This document shows positions 46,578-58,041 of a stretch of DNA of 64,000 nucleotides, one piece after another. The stretch covers positions 8,258,214-8,322,213 of the forward strand of contig NC_079908.1 in the NCBI RefSeq assembly GCF_024868665.1. The letters run 5' to 3'. The notes under the pieces were generated by a model. The model searched no databases, had not been told where the DNA came from, and saw only the letters and a list, made by a program, of their open reading frames with translations. Source of the stretch: Triplophysa rosa (lineage: Eukaryota > Chordata > Actinopteri > Cypriniformes > Nemacheilidae). A program made the position numbers and the translations under genes. How positions within the stretch are numbered: the first letter of the stretch is position 1; every line of letters starts with the position of its first letter.

Positions 46578-48180
46578 GCATGGCAGCGATTTCTGAAAAC
46601 CAATAAAAATCATCTTTAACAAAGAGGCACAGACTTAACGCAGCTATTCTATAAATAGAAATGGATACTTGCAAGCTCTGTGCTGGACCGATATCCGTAT
46701 GTACGTGTAGAGATGGAATTGTTCAAAAGGTTTCAGAAGGCAGTCCTGCCGAAAGTTGCGGGTCTCGTGGTCGGCCGCATGGCTTAACCATGTGGCAGTA
46801 GAAGTCCATTGTTCCATCTTTTCCCCCAGTGGGGGAAAAGGGCAGTCTCCGAAGAGATGCCACGAAACACGTTTTGGAGGCAGGTATAACAGAAGAGAAG
46901 AAAGGAAGAGAGACTTTTCAGAACAGGCTCGATATTTAACTTCATGAGAGGGCATGCCCACCTGAGTTTGAATCGACCAATCAGAGTTGAGCAGGGAAGA
47001 GGTTCTTTGTCCAATCAACAGCTAATTTGCATCTTTATGACCTCCTGGCAACTTTACAAAATACCATTCCAAATTATTACATAATGAAAAGAGAATGTTC
47101 TATGGTCACACAATGTATATAAACAAGGAGGAATTGTAAAGACAAACATTTATATATCAAATATGCTAAGGTTTGAAGTACATCACGACATGATTCATTC
47201 GGCGGTACGAATACAAACAAAGCCTGAATTAACTTGCCTATTTAACAATTACAGATTATTTAAAAATGGCAAGAGCGACAACATATAACCTAGATATTTA
47301 GATATATTTATAGAAAACAGTTGAATCACACAAGTTCCTATTTGTCAGAGAAGTTTCTCTGGTTAGCCTCATATGTTAAGTTTCAGATGAGACAGAGAGA
47401 CTTCTCCCCTCTGCTTTGAAGCTTAGGGGTCGTAAAATATCCCACAGAGAAACAAAAGGTGGTTGATGGCTCTTTCGGTGAGAGCACCAACTCAAGTCCA
47501 GACCCCTGGAGCTAGTTTTTGACTCTGGTCTTTTGAGGTTGATATCAAGAAACCAGTAGACAGGGGGTCGGAGGGGGTTGATGGCTCTTCTTTCAATGAC
47601 TCCGACCATTTGGCTTATGCTAAATTCTCTACAATCTGTTGACATTCTTACAAGACAATATTGAACTTTGATTTGAATGATTTGGGCTATGACATGGACA
47701 CTTGCTTCTTGCACTCTCATTAATATATTATGCACTTTACTTTTGCTTTAAAAAGGATTCATTTGGAGTTTCACTACTTAAGTCCTCTGGTTAGGTTTTT
47801 TATGAGATGTCTGTTTAATTATATGTTTAATAGTTGATTCCAGTGCTTTAAACATTGCATTGTTTAATGTGAAAACCCAACTGTTGGGGTTTAATTTATA
47901 TGCACTCCCTGCTGTAATGAACAGAACAGAAGTCCAGAACTTGAGGATGGATACGTTAACATTCAGAACATTCTGACTTTTCTTAAGGGCTTGTTTACAT
48001 TTGTACTTTTTGTAGCAGCAAAGTTGCAAGTTAAATTAAAAAAAATTCTTAAGGAAAATTGTTGTTGTTTTTTTTTTGCAGAAAATTAACCATTTAGAAT
48101 AACCGATTAATCGATAAATTAGTCGTTAGATTAGTCGATTTAAAATTAGTCGCTAGTGGCAAGCGAGGCAGACCCAAGTA
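46578..48180. other. unresolved repeat-like DNA
   Basis: No gene recognised. Near 48095-48150 the words CCGATTAATCGATAAATTAG and TTAGTCGATTT are typical of a dispersed fish hAT-like repeat. Near 46740-46990 moderately GC-rich text resembles a promoter or LTR but has no identifiable ends. GGTTGATGGCTCT occurs twice, at 47462 and 47577. Confidence 0.35.
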
Positions 48181-48369
48181 AACGCCAATAGCACAACAGG
48201 TACGTCTGGGGTTGTTTTAAGGTAAATAACACACTCGTGTAAGGACCTTTGTTCACAAACCAAACAATGACACCAAATGAAAACCAAAATAGAAAGAGTT
48301 ATTTGTATAAGAGAAATCACTGGTGGATGCAAGCTTCTGTTTGTAAAAGAAAGTGAACGTCACAAGTGC

Positions 48370-48833
48370 ACAAGTATTCCTGATGGGACAGTGACAAGGT
48401 CATATATAGATACACATATAAAGGACACATTAAAAGACAAGGGCCAACAAACTTCAGAGAAGAGCACATCCTATTGATTAACTAAAGCAGTACAAGGAGG
48501 ATCTTAAAGTGAGGCAAGATGCAGCTTTAAGAAAAAAACTGTATACTGATGATACAGTGCTTTTATATACTGTATGTCATGTTTAAAGAAGTCTGATTTT
48601 GTGGATTTTAAAATGCAAGCAATGTATAGTATAGTACTACTTTTGATACTCATTGAAATCAGGAACAAAACAAGGACAGAGAACGATGGTTTTATTATAT
48701 TATGTATAATTCACTATTATGTCATATTTACCATACAATGTTTGCATTACATATATAACCGCATAATGCATATTGTAAAGAAAGTAACATGTCTGGCTTT
48801 TACTTTGTTTGCAGGTTTTTTGTAAAGCAGCTG
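48370..48833 (+). promoter_or_regulatory. upstream region of receptor 3
   Basis: CAGTGACAAGGTCATA near 48389-48404 precedes a CATATAAA box at 48415-48422. A TTTGTTTGCAG acceptor ends at 48814, about 20 bases before the ATG. TTCCTGATGGGAC immediately upstream of the motif is the best O/E-like word among the array promoters. Confidence 0.55.
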
Positions 48834-49772
48834 ATGGACAACCTGACATTCAGACATAGCATTCTCTTAGTGGAGGGACTGAAACTCACACGTCAATCCT
48901 CTTATCCTGTTTTCATTGTGATTTTAGTGGCTTACGTCTTTGCAACAATATCAAATATTGCACTTATAATTTTGATCTCAACAGAGAAGAAGCTACATAA
49001 ACCTATGCACCTTCTGTATTGTAATCTTCCCGTGAATGATGTATTAGGTACCACTGTCATTTTACCACGATTACTGCAGGATATTTTAAAGGATGAATCA
49101 GAGCGTTATATCACATATGTCGAGTGTGTTATTCAAGCTTATTTTGTGCACATATTTGTTGCCACATGCCATTATGTACTGATGATCATGGCTTTTGACA
49201 GATATGTGGCTATATGTAATCCATTACGATACACGACTATAATGACCAACAAAATGGTGCTTAAACTATCAGCATCAGCTTGGGGGGTGGCAATAGTTGT
49301 GGTGTCTATTATGTTAGGCCTCACCATACGTCTGTCTCACTGCAGATATAAAATTGAAAATCCTTTCTGTGACAATGCATCACTGTTTAAACTGTCCTGT
49401 GAAAATGTTGCCATTAATAATGTGTTTGGAGTTATTTATACTGTGATTATAGCATGTGTGTCAATATTGTATATATTTCTTACATATATCAAGATTGCCA
49501 CTGTGTGCATAAAAAGCAAAAACAAAGCACTCAACAGCAAAGCCATCAAAACCTGTAGTACTCATTTAGCTGTTTATTTAATCATGTACACATGTGGAGC
49601 CACTTTTATATTTCTCCATCGTTTTCCTGAATACCTGGACAGCAGGAAACTAGCTAGTATCATGTTGCACATTGTACCACCAGGATTAAATCCTTTAGTG
49701 TATGGTTTACAAACCAAAGAAATTAAACAAAAGATTGTTAAAATTTGGGGTAGAACAAATGTAAACTCTTGA
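48834..49772 (+). CDS. fish olfactory receptor 3 (class A GPCR)
   Basis: Intact 312-residue receptor beginning MDNLTF. An in-frame ATG at 48789 would add 15 residues, but a splice acceptor (TTTGCAG) lies between the two ATGs and the shorter start matches the other receptors. Motifs: N3-L-T, PMHLLYCNLPVNDVLG, MAFDRYVAICNPLRY, FCDNASLFKLSC, KAIKTCSTHLAVYL, PPGLNPLVYGLQ. It is very close to receptor 2 over most of its length, including CGATFIFLHRFPEYL in TM6 and loop 3. Role: odorant detection. Confidence 0.95.
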   Translation: MDNLTFRHSILLVEGLKLTRQSSYPVFIVILVAYVFATISNIALIILISTEKKLHKPMHLLYCNLPVNDVLGTTVILPRLLQDILKDESERYITYVECVIQAYFVHIFVATCHYVLMIMAFDRYVAICNPLRYTTIMTNKMVLKLSASAWGVAIVVVSIMLGLTIRLSHCRYKIENPFCDNASLFKLSCENVAINNVFGVIYTVIIACVSILYIFLTYIKIATVCIKSKNKALNSKAIKTCSTHLAVYLIMYTCGATFIFLHRFPEYLDSRKLASIMLHIVPPGLNPLVYGLQTKEIKQKIVKIWGRTNVNS

Positions 49773-50106
49773 TTTTTTAAAATAACAGTTCATACTCTAA
49801 AGAGTTATAAAATGGCAATGATATATTATAATGAATTATCAAAATAAAATATGTGATACAATTAAGGCCAAAATATTGGCAGTCTTTTTTTAAAACATGT
49901 TGGGGAGATTTCCCGGACTGGGCTTAAGCCTTAATTTAAATTTGACAGGAGTCTTGACTGAAAACAACTTGCACTGACATATATTAAAATATATCAGTGG
50001 GATTGTTTTGTATCAAGACCCTGGTCTGGGAAACCACCCCGTTGAAATTCATTTTAATAGAAATAAGTGGATAATAAACCGATTTGTTTTAGCAAACCAC
50101 AAACAC

Positions 50107-50560
50107 TAAGGGCCATACTTGCTGACAGCTTGCGGCAGAGCAAACACATCTTTTGGCGAAAAATAAACTACTGTCGGTATTTAAAGACACGCAGTGAAAA
50201 TTAGTGACTTAAATTGTGACTGACCTTATTGCATATACATTTTTAGGAGATTCCTCTTCAGAAGCAAACTTTATGGGAGGAGAGTATTTAAATGAGACAC
50301 ACAACACCATTTACTAAGGTTTGTGCTCGTCTTTGTACTGGTGTTTGCAGCTTAATTTAACACCCAAAAAAACATGTCTTAAACCCTGCACTAATTTGCA
50401 CTGCACTTGGTAGATTGCGTTGGTCATCATGGGAATAAAATATCGCGCCTGTGTTTTTTAATGTACACCTTGTTAGTAAATCACCCACAGAAATTTTCAC
50501 TCCCATTGGCGCTTTTTTGAAATTGTGCTATTCTGCCCTGTTTAGCAAATGTGGCCCTAA
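50107..50560. mobile_element. MITE with TTAGGGCCAYA termini
   Basis: The left end TAAGGGCCATACTTGCT and the complement of the right end (TTAGGGCCACATTTGCT) are imperfect inverted termini about 454 bp apart. Interior words such as AGACACGCAGTGAAAATTAG and TTACTAAGG recur in fish MITEs. No ORF. Confidence 0.65.
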
Positions 50561-51088
50561 TTTGTTAATTAACCCAAGAAAGGTGATTACATGAAGGGAT
50601 ATGTTCACGTCTCCATGTGTACATATGAGACTCCTCCAAAAAAATACCCTGTACGCTGTTTGTGGGCTATCCTGATTTTGCCAAGTAAGAGATGTTGTTG
50701 GATTGTTTTCATCATAGGGTTATCATCATTCTACACGCTTGTTATTTACCTATCATTTCACTAAAATTTTATGGATAAGTTATGGCTAGGGTTTGGGGCA
50801 GGTATGCCACACACGTCCTAAAAAGTGAAGCCAAAGCAATTAAATCGCTCCCTGTTGGCTGACTGAGTATGATAAACCCCGCCCTCTCCTTGTAAATGAA
50901 AAGGAATCAGGTCAAACTAAAAAAAATCTGATTGCATGTCAAATATATTTTTGCCAAACATGGTTTCTATCTTTTAGCTCTTATCACGCTAATGTAGGTT
51001 CAAGTAATTGTTTTTCTAGTAAGTTTGATTTTAGTTATGTTATAAAAGGGGTGTGTGTGGTAACATGATTTCTTTGTTTACAATCAGC
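50561..51088. other. intergenic, nothing recognised
   Basis: AT-rich DNA without a supported feature. Confidence 0.4.
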
Positions 51089-51965
51089 TTGTTAAGCCTG
51101 ACCTCATGCACCATCACCATATATGGAAGGTCATATACTTTTTCTGGGTCCAAACGCTCAATAAGATGCTATAGGCAAAGAATAAAAAATGCTAATATAC
51201 GCTCATGGCAAGCTATAAAACTATCAGAAAACTGCGATCAAACTGCTTTATTCAAATATTGATGTCAGAGATTCCGTGAGCCTGGTGACTGTAGTGAGTT
51301 AAAGGGGTCATATGGCACGTTTTTCTGTGTCTTTGGTGTGTTATAAGTTGCCCATGCGTGTATTAGACATGTAAAATTGCAAAAATAAAGTGTCGGGAAA
51401 AAAGATGCATTCTATCTAAAAGCGAATGCTCACTCACACTTGTAACCACACCCCCACAAATCTACGTCAGTTCGTGGTATGATTTGACTAAGACCGCCCA
51501 AATGTATACGCAAGTAAGGTGGGTGTATCTGTCAGTACAATTGCGTTGGAACCTGATGTTCCAAATATGGTAAGAGGCGTTACATTTCTGTGACACGCTT
51601 ACAGTATTCGACCAATCACTATACACTGGTTATCTGGCCAATCGTAGCACACCTCGCTTTTCAGAGCGATGAGCTTTGTAAAAAATCAGCGCGTTTCAGA
51701 GAGGCGGTGCAAAGATGCACGGTATGTGGAAAATACAGCGCTTTTTTAACCTTAAATCATGTATACACATTGCATCACATCTAAAACAAACGATAATATT
51801 CATTTTAGCCGTGTCATATGACCTCTTTAATACACGTTTCGCTTGAATATGCAATATGAGTAAACAGTGCTCATAAACAGCTGTTTAAGGTGTAGCCCCG
51901 CATGAAATTAATAGATGCTTGGACCCGAAAAATGTATTCCTTACGTCACCACTTAACAACCGAAT
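51089..51965. mobile_element. MITE family A, copy 2, interrupted by a TTAA insertion
   Basis: The outer parts (51089-51302 and 51827-51965) align with the 363-bp unit at 17191-17553: ATATATGGAAGGTCATATACT, GAGATTCCG, GTAAACAGTGCTCAT, CTTACGTCACCACTTAAC. The left terminus is diverged. The central 524 bp are a separate element. Confidence 0.8.
51303..51826. mobile_element. piggyBac-type MITE inserted at TTAA
   Basis: Ends AGGGGTCATATG...CATATGACCTCT are inverted, and TTAA flanks both sides (51299-51302 and 51827-51830), the signature of piggyBac-superfamily insertion. The uninterrupted copy of the host MITE at 17.4 kb shows a single TTAA at the same place. The interior is non-coding and contains ACCAATCACTATACACTGG and AGCGCGTTTCAGAGAGGCG. 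Confidence 0.9.
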
Positions 51966-53110
51966 ACTGCGCAGACTCTGGCTCCAAATGACGTAATCAG
52001 TACAATATGTCAGCGGCCTTATCTCATTTGGCGTAATTTTTCAACAATGCAAGTGAATAGGGACATGTCGTCCATTTTTGTATGGTCTATGGTTTGGGGT
52101 GTGTTTAGGCTTTTTCTACCAAAATGAAACGTATGTTGCCCCCAAGAACATCTCTCACTTAAAAAAATCAGTTTGGGCTTGTTTGTACAAGCAGCTTTTT
52201 ACGGCCTGTAGTTAAGGATAGTTTAAGGATGAGCGCCCTCTAGTTGTCAGCAGCTCATCATGACTTATGGTTACATGCATTGATGTGTAGAGGATTCCAC
52301 TTCTCTAGATTCTGCTTCAGATCAAGACGCATTTAATTCTTTGCATTTGTAAAAGTAGAAATGGTTTCATAAATTTGTATGGTTTAAAGATATTTTGGAG
52401 ACCCTAAGCCCACCCTTAATCTAACCACTTCTCAACCATACAAAACACATGTGTAAAAATACAATCACGTGTATTTATTGCTTAAATTGACCAAAAAACA
52501 TTGTTAACTGAAGCCATAAGTTAACTTTATACATAACTGCACACACTTAAATGAGTAAATTAGCCTGACACAATCAGTCATGAGACACACAAGAGCCAGT
52601 GCTATTTCACAATGAAATCTGGCATATTGCTTCTTTTGGCAGCAGTTTTGAATGTTTATGTTCACTGGATCTCAGATTAATGCTAAAGGTGATTGCTTTT
52701 GCGTCTTTTTCTCATACAGATTTGACCTCTGCACATTTTATATGTATATTTGTACATTTTGAAAAAATTATGACTGTTTTGTATGCTGTTTGTCTGTGTT
52801 TTATGTTATAAAATGCCCAAATAGTGTAATGTGAATACCATGAATCCTGGCAATCCTGAAAATCATACCCCAATAAATGCCATCTTTGCAAAATTATACC
52901 CCAATATATAATTTCATGATGACCGTAGGCGAAAGTTTCACCTGCTGCTTGTAGAGGCAATAATTTTGTAAACGCTCCTATGGGTCATATTTGGGGAAAG
53001 GGACAAATGACCAATATGGTCGTATAGGTTGTTGGTACATGCAGTAGTTAAACGTATACTGTAATGCTGATAGATCATAGTGGCTGTGATCATGGCAACA
53101 GGTGAAATCA
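51966..53110. other. intergenic, nothing recognised
   Basis: About 1.1 kb of AT-rich DNA before receptor 4. No gene supported. Confidence 0.4.
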
Positions 53111-53443
53111 AGGTTATCACCCCTAGGGTGATGACAGCATCATAGAAACACATTTGAAGCACATATTAAAAAGTGAGGGCCAGTAAACATTTTCTCAGAG
53201 AAATGGAATTTATGTAACACTCAATACTGACTTGGCTGTGAATTTATCAGGCGACTATTTGAAGCAATACATTAACCACTGTACCTGTAAGTGACAGGAC
53301 ATTTCTGGTGTAAGTATGTGTGTTGTTTTATTAGACCTGCAACTAATACCAGGATATTATAGAATTGACCATGTACTGCATTTCAGTTTTTTACAAACAT
53401 TTGTCAACTTTTACAGGCATATAGGTTTGGGGAAAAACAGTGA
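53111..53443 (+). promoter_or_regulatory. upstream region of receptor 4
   Basis: CACCCCTAGGGTGATGACAG near 53118-53137 combines a palindromic O/E-like core (CCCCTAGGGT) with the array's GATGACA motif. A weaker TATA-like word CATATTAAA lies at 53162-53170. An acceptor ACTTTTACAG ends at 53416, 27 bases before the ATG. The distance from TATA-like box to ATG (about 280 bases) is shorter than in the other array members. Confidence 0.5.
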
Positions 53444-54382
53444 ATGGACAACCTGACATTGAAGAACAACATCCTCCTAGTGGAAGGACTAAAAGTCACA
53501 CCCCAGTCTTCCTTCCCCGTTTTCATCCTTCTTCTGATAGTTTATGTATTTATAATAATATCTAATACTGCCCTTGTAATTTTGATCTCAACAGAGAAAA
53601 GTATGCATGACCCTATGCACTTTTTGTTCTGTAACCTGCCCGTGAATGATATATTAGGAACCACTGTCATTTTACCACGATTACTGCAGGATATTTTAAC
53701 AGATGAATCAGAGCGTTATATCACATATGTGGACTGTGTTGTTCAAGCTTATTTTGTGCACATATTTGTAGCGGCAAGCCACTATGTGCTGATTATAATG
53801 GCTTTTGACAGATACGTGGCTATATGTAATCCATTACGATATTCCGCTATAATGACCAACAAAATGGTGCTTAAACTATCAGCATTTGCCTGGGGGATGG
53901 CAGTATTTTTAGTGACTATTATGTTAAGCCTTACGATACGTCTGTCTCGCTGCAGATATAAAATTGAAAATCCTTTCTGTGACAATGCATCACTGTTTAA
54001 ACTGTCCTGTGAGGAGGGTGTGGCTGTTAACAATGTGTTTGGACTCACTTACACAGTAGTTTTATTTACTTTCTCAATTCTGTCTGTGCTTATAACATAT
54101 GTCAAGATTGCTACTGTATGCATAAAAAGCAAAAGCAAAGCCCTCAACAGCAAAGCCATGAAAACGTGCAGTAGTCATATAGCAGTTTATTTAATCATGC
54201 TTGTGTCTGGATCCACTTTTATTTTCCTCCACCGGTTTCCTCTCTACACTGAGAGCAGGAAACTAGCTAGTATCATGTTTCACATTGTACCACCAGGATT
54301 AAATCCTTTAGTGTATGGTTTACAAACCAAAGAGATACGACAGAAGTTTGTGAGATTTTGGTGCAGAAAAAAAGGGAATTAG
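53444..54382 (+). CDS. fish olfactory receptor 4 (class A GPCR)
   Basis: Intact 312-residue receptor beginning MDNLTLKNN. Motifs: N3-L-T, PMHFLFCNLPVNDILG, MAFDRYVAICNPLRY, FCDNASLFKLSC, KAMKTCSSHIAVYL, PPGLNPLVYGLQ. In the second extracellular loop it reads SCEEGVAVNN where receptors 2 and 3 read SCENV-VNN types, one residue longer, and it is one residue shorter at the C-terminus, so the total length is unchanged. That loop contributes to ligand binding in this receptor class, so the extra residue could matter. Confidence 0.95.
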   Translation: MDNLTLKNNILLVEGLKVTPQSSFPVFILLLIVYVFIIISNTALVILISTEKSMHDPMHFLFCNLPVNDILGTTVILPRLLQDILTDESERYITYVDCVVQAYFVHIFVAASHYVLIIMAFDRYVAICNPLRYSAIMTNKMVLKLSAFAWGMAVFLVTIMLSLTIRLSRCRYKIENPFCDNASLFKLSCEEGVAVNNVFGLTYTVVLFTFSILSVLITYVKIATVCIKSKSKALNSKAMKTCSSHIAVYLIMLVSGSTFIFLHRFPLYTESRKLASIMFHIVPPGLNPLVYGLQTKEIRQKFVRFWCRKKGN

Positions 54383-55009
54383 TGGTCAATTCAAAATTTT
54401 ATTTTATTTTCATCTGTCTGTAATTTGTGCTCTAAGAAAGCAAGAAAGCAGTGGTCATGATCATATTGATGATGCTTTAGAAATGTTTTTAGTAACTGCT
54501 TTGTAATACTTACTGTATTATCTGCTTCTATGGGGCACTTATGTAAACTAGGGTCCTCACATAAGAAATGTGTATATTTTTACTGTACTAAAGATTGTTC
54601 TTATAGATCGGTTTGCAAGACATAAAAAAGACTACAAATATCATGGTTCAACTATAGTTTATGTAGTTGATTTGGTTACTATGGGCACTTTTACTTTTTT
54701 ACACCATTATCTATGGCATTTGTGCTCAAAATGATTTTATAAAACGGTCAGTTCTGGTCCTTGATTCTGATTGGCTGAGCCGAGTTCCAAGCCGTTATAA
54801 AATACCCCGATTTATAACAGCTGACTGCATTACATAGCCTAAACATCACTTTATTTAGTTTATTTTATGAAACCTTGCTATGCATATGGAATAACCGTTT
54901 TAATTTAACGCACTTAGCTGTTATAAAATGTACTGTAACCCACTGCTTCTTGAGGCTTATTGCTTTAATAACCTTAAATAGGCTGTGGAAATTAATTTGC
55001 TTTGCTTTT
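54383..55009. other. 3' flank of receptor 4, nothing recognised
   Basis: AT-rich. TCTGATTGGCTGAGCCGAGTTCCAAGCCGTTATAAAA near 54766-54801 (in parts) is a dispersed-repeat-like word. No gene supported. Confidence 0.4.
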
Positions 55010-55330
55010 GATCTTTTATTTAAAACAAAAATCTAACCTTTCGTTAGAGAATATGAATTTAATATGGGGTAATCTCATTATGAAATAAATGTTTTTCTCT
55101 AATACACATTGCTCCTAATTACTCATACATTTTTATTCAATACTTTTTGCAACCTTCTTCTTTGCCAAAGTCCTGCACCTATAATGCCTATAATGAGTTT
55201 GGAGAACACACTCAGAGTTCAGGTCAGGGAACTTGGATGGCCATGGCAGAAGCTACATTTGACTATAGACTGTTTCATTGGACACGTGCACCTGGACTGC
55301 AGTAAACATCCGGTCTGTGTTTGTCGGTCA
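55010..55330 (-). pseudogene. Tc1-like transposase 3' remnant, inverted arm 1
   Basis: The minus strand reads CTTCTGCCATGGCCATCCAA followed by the PDLN region, then the 3' untranslated tail of a Tc1 element (complement of ATAATGAGTTTGGAGAACA, TCTAACCTTTCGTTAGAGAA). The same tail is found on the + strand at 56980-57185, so the two are inverted arms about 1.7 kb apart. Confidence 0.75.
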
Positions 55331-55357
55331 GGCTAGTCTCTAATAATATATCTATTT

Positions 55358-55512
55358 ACATTTACATTTATGCTTTTGGCAAACGCTTTTATCCAAAGCG
55401 ACTTACATTGCAATGTACTATACATTTGTTTCTGACTATGTGCAATCACCTGGAACTGAACCCATGACCTTGGCGTTGCTAGTGCCATGCTTTAACCACT
55501 GAGCCACAGGAA
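55358..55512 (+). repeat. V-SINE-like dispersed repeat, copy 2
   Basis: Contains GGCAAACGCTTTTATCCAAA followed by GCGACTTACATTGCA, then AACCACTGAGCCACAGG. It is the same family as 17635-17822 with a different middle part. Confidence 0.65.
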
Positions 55513-55689
55513 AGCTGTGGCTGTTTATAAGTTTATTTAATTTAATTTAATTTAATTTTAATATGAATTTCTATTATTTTATTGTATAATAATTGTATAA
55601 AATAAACAATTTGTTGAATTTTACTGTATGTTAATTTTATTAAATAAACAATTTGTTGAATGGCTAAACACTCAACACTTTGGCACAGG

Positions 55690-55980
55690 GATAAAAGTGT
55701 ACCCCACGTGTAAAGTCTTTAATGTTTTGGGCCTAATTTTCAGCTGGAGATCCTGGATATCTTGTTCAGATAGATGGCATATTGAATTCTAGCAAATATC
55801 ACCAGATAAAAAACCTAAACCTGATTGTCCCTGCTAGAAGTCATACAATGGGCCATAAGGTTGGACCTTTCAAAAAGACGATGAGCACAAGACTAAGCTT
55901 CTGCCATGGTCATCCCAGTTCCCTGACCTGAACCCTATAGAAAACTAGATAGGTACATTTTCTGAAGAAAATGTGAGTGA
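55690..55980 (+). pseudogene. Tc1-like transposase middle fragment
   Basis: The + strand reads (F/M)VLGLIFSAGDPGYLVQIDGI-like text in pieces (SAGDPGYLVQIDGIL is clear), then, after a gap and frame changes, LPWSSQFPDLNPIEN near 55895-55940. These are the region between the second and third catalytic positions and the PxLNPIEN box of a Tc1 transposase. Frames are broken. Confidence 0.75.
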
Positions 55981-56095
55981 TGTTTTGTGGCAAACCGCGG
56001 AACTGAGCACTAGAGTGATAACACATTAAGTCTAACCTCTGAGTGAAACAACCAATCTCCATGTCTCTACGATGTTCTGATGCAGAGATATACAT

Positions 56096-56600
56096 ATTGC
56101 TAAACTGTTGCTAGGCTAATATGTTTGGTTGCTATGGGCGTGGCTTGGCATCTGCACTTGATAATACTCTAACCTATGAGTGAAACAAACCATTGATTGG
56201 TTGCCTGAGTAAAACGAGCCCACCCCCTTGTCTCTATGACACTGTGTTGCAAAGATATCCACCTGAACCTTTTATAATGGGAGTCTATGGGATCGGTTGC
56301 TAGGTTGCTGTAAATAGTTGCTATGGGCGTGGCTTAATAGCTTCAAGATGATCCTGGGAAACTGATTGGTTGTGTGAGTCAAATGAGCCCACCCCTTGTC
56401 TCTACGACACTGTGTTGCAAAGATATCCACATGGACTTTTTATAATGGGAGTCTATGGGATCAGTTGCTAGGTTGCTGTAAATGGTTGCTATGGGCGTGG
56501 CTTAATAACTTCATAATGATCATGTCACACTGATTGGTAGTCTGAGTAAAATGAGCCCACCGCTTGTCTCTAAGTGGTTGTACTGCTAAGATATTCAACA
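56096..56600. repeat. three-copy tandem repeat, 168-189-bp period
   Basis: GCTATGGGCGTGGCTT occurs at 56131, 56320 and 56488. Each copy also has ATTGGTTGCCTGAGTAAAA-like text, GAGCCCACC, CTTGTCTCTA and TTGCAAAGATATCCAC. It sits between the two Tc1 arms. The right side (56600-56930) carries further repeat-type sequence with no ORF of confidence. Confidence 0.8.
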
Positions 56601-56974
56601 CGGGACGTTTTATGCCTTATATGGGCATGCTTCCTGTGATTGGGAAATTTTGGGAGGCTCTTACACCCCAGGGGTACAACTTACACCCCATTGTGAGTGA
56701 TGTTCTTACAGAGCCTGATAGCCTCTTCAAATCGTGTATTATTTTCATGTTTCTACGATATCCTCACTCGAAACTACGACCCGTCAAAGTTGGGCGCAAT
56801 GTTAAGTCGGTTTTTCATTCGCCCCCCATCGCACCCCCTCCACCCGATCGCTTCCAAAAGTCATCACACACCATTCCTCAATGGGCCGCTCGATTTGATG
56901 TAGTCATTCATGGGTCCAAAGCGAAAAAATAACGCGTGAATATATATGTATCTAGGTTTTGAATGGGAGTCTCT

Positions 56975-57245
56975 TGTCAGATGTTCTCCAAACTCATTAG
57001 GCATTATAGGTAAAGACTGTTATCTTAGCAAAAAAGAAGGTTGCAAAAATGATTGAATAAAAGGTTATGATTAATTATGAGAGATGTGTATTGGAGAACA
57101 ATGTTTATTTCATAATGACATTTTCGCCCCATATAATGTTCTTATTCTCCAATGAAAGGTTAGATTTTGGTAAAATTTTAATAGAAGGGATTAATAATGC
57201 AGACTTACTTTCACAGCCTTCCTTGTTTATATTTATAGGGTATGA
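56975..57245 (+). pseudogene. Tc1-like element 3' end, inverted arm 2
   Basis: Matches the complement of 55010-55215: TTCTCCAAACTCATTAGGCA, AAAGAAGGTTGCAAAAATGA, TTTATTTCATAATGACATTT, AATGAAAGGTTAGATTTTGG. It continues beyond the arm-1 match to a Tc1-like tail ending GTATGAATAATG. Confidence 0.75.
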
Positions 57246-58033
57246 ATAATGTTACATACAACATAGGGCTTAACACTTTAAATGTAATATTTGTATTAAT
57301 ATTACATTTATAAATAGTTAAATTACTACAAATATTTATTTTTATAAATATACATACAGTAATTTGGTAACATAAATAAAAAAATATGTTTGTTCCAGCC
57401 CTGTTAAGCCTTTCGGCTTTTGGCACTGTTTTGCGTTAATGTTTGGTTATTAAAGACATTTTTGGTTCAAACATGCTGTTTGCACTTGAGCCTGGGAACA
57501 TCTGGCAATACAACTAAAAGATTAAATAAAAAATCAACATCAACAAACAACTATTTACTGAAAACTGAGCAGGACAAACAAAACAAAACAAATATTTCAA
57601 ACAACAGTTTTACAGTACATTGGTGTCACATGACAATTTTATTGCATTGTTCTTAAAGCGGCCAATTTTCAAACTTTAGTTAGTATGTAATGTTGCTGTT
57701 AGAGCATAAACAATATCTGCAAAGTGATAAAGCTCAAAGTTCAATGCCAAGCGAGATATTGTCTTTAACAGAATTCGCTTTTCAAGGACTACATGGAACA
57801 GCTGGAATCAGAATACAGCCCTTTACTTTCCGGGTAAATGATGTCACTATTCCGAGTTATTGAAAAACCTCCGCCCAAGGGAATACGCCAAAAAAGGGGC
57901 GAGGCCTTCCTTAGAGAAGAGGAAGAGCTGCTGGAGTAGTGTTTGGTTATCAGAGATTGTAAACATTTGACTGAGCTGGTAATAAGAATTCAGCTACACA
58001 CATTCTAAGATAACCAACAGTCAAATAACAGCT
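57246..58033. other. intergenic, nothing recognised
   Basis: AT-rich. A small GC-richer patch near 57840-57950 has no recognisable protein. Confidence 0.4.
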
Positions 58034-58041
58034 TCCATGAC

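Noticed and set aside
48789..48833. Upstream ATG for receptor 3
   Set aside because: Same reason: a TTTGCAG splice acceptor separates it from the conserved start.
56564..56932. 122-codon + frame beside the tandem repeat
   Set aside because: Repeat-derived text with a Pro-rich end; no conserved motif and overlapping alternative frames.
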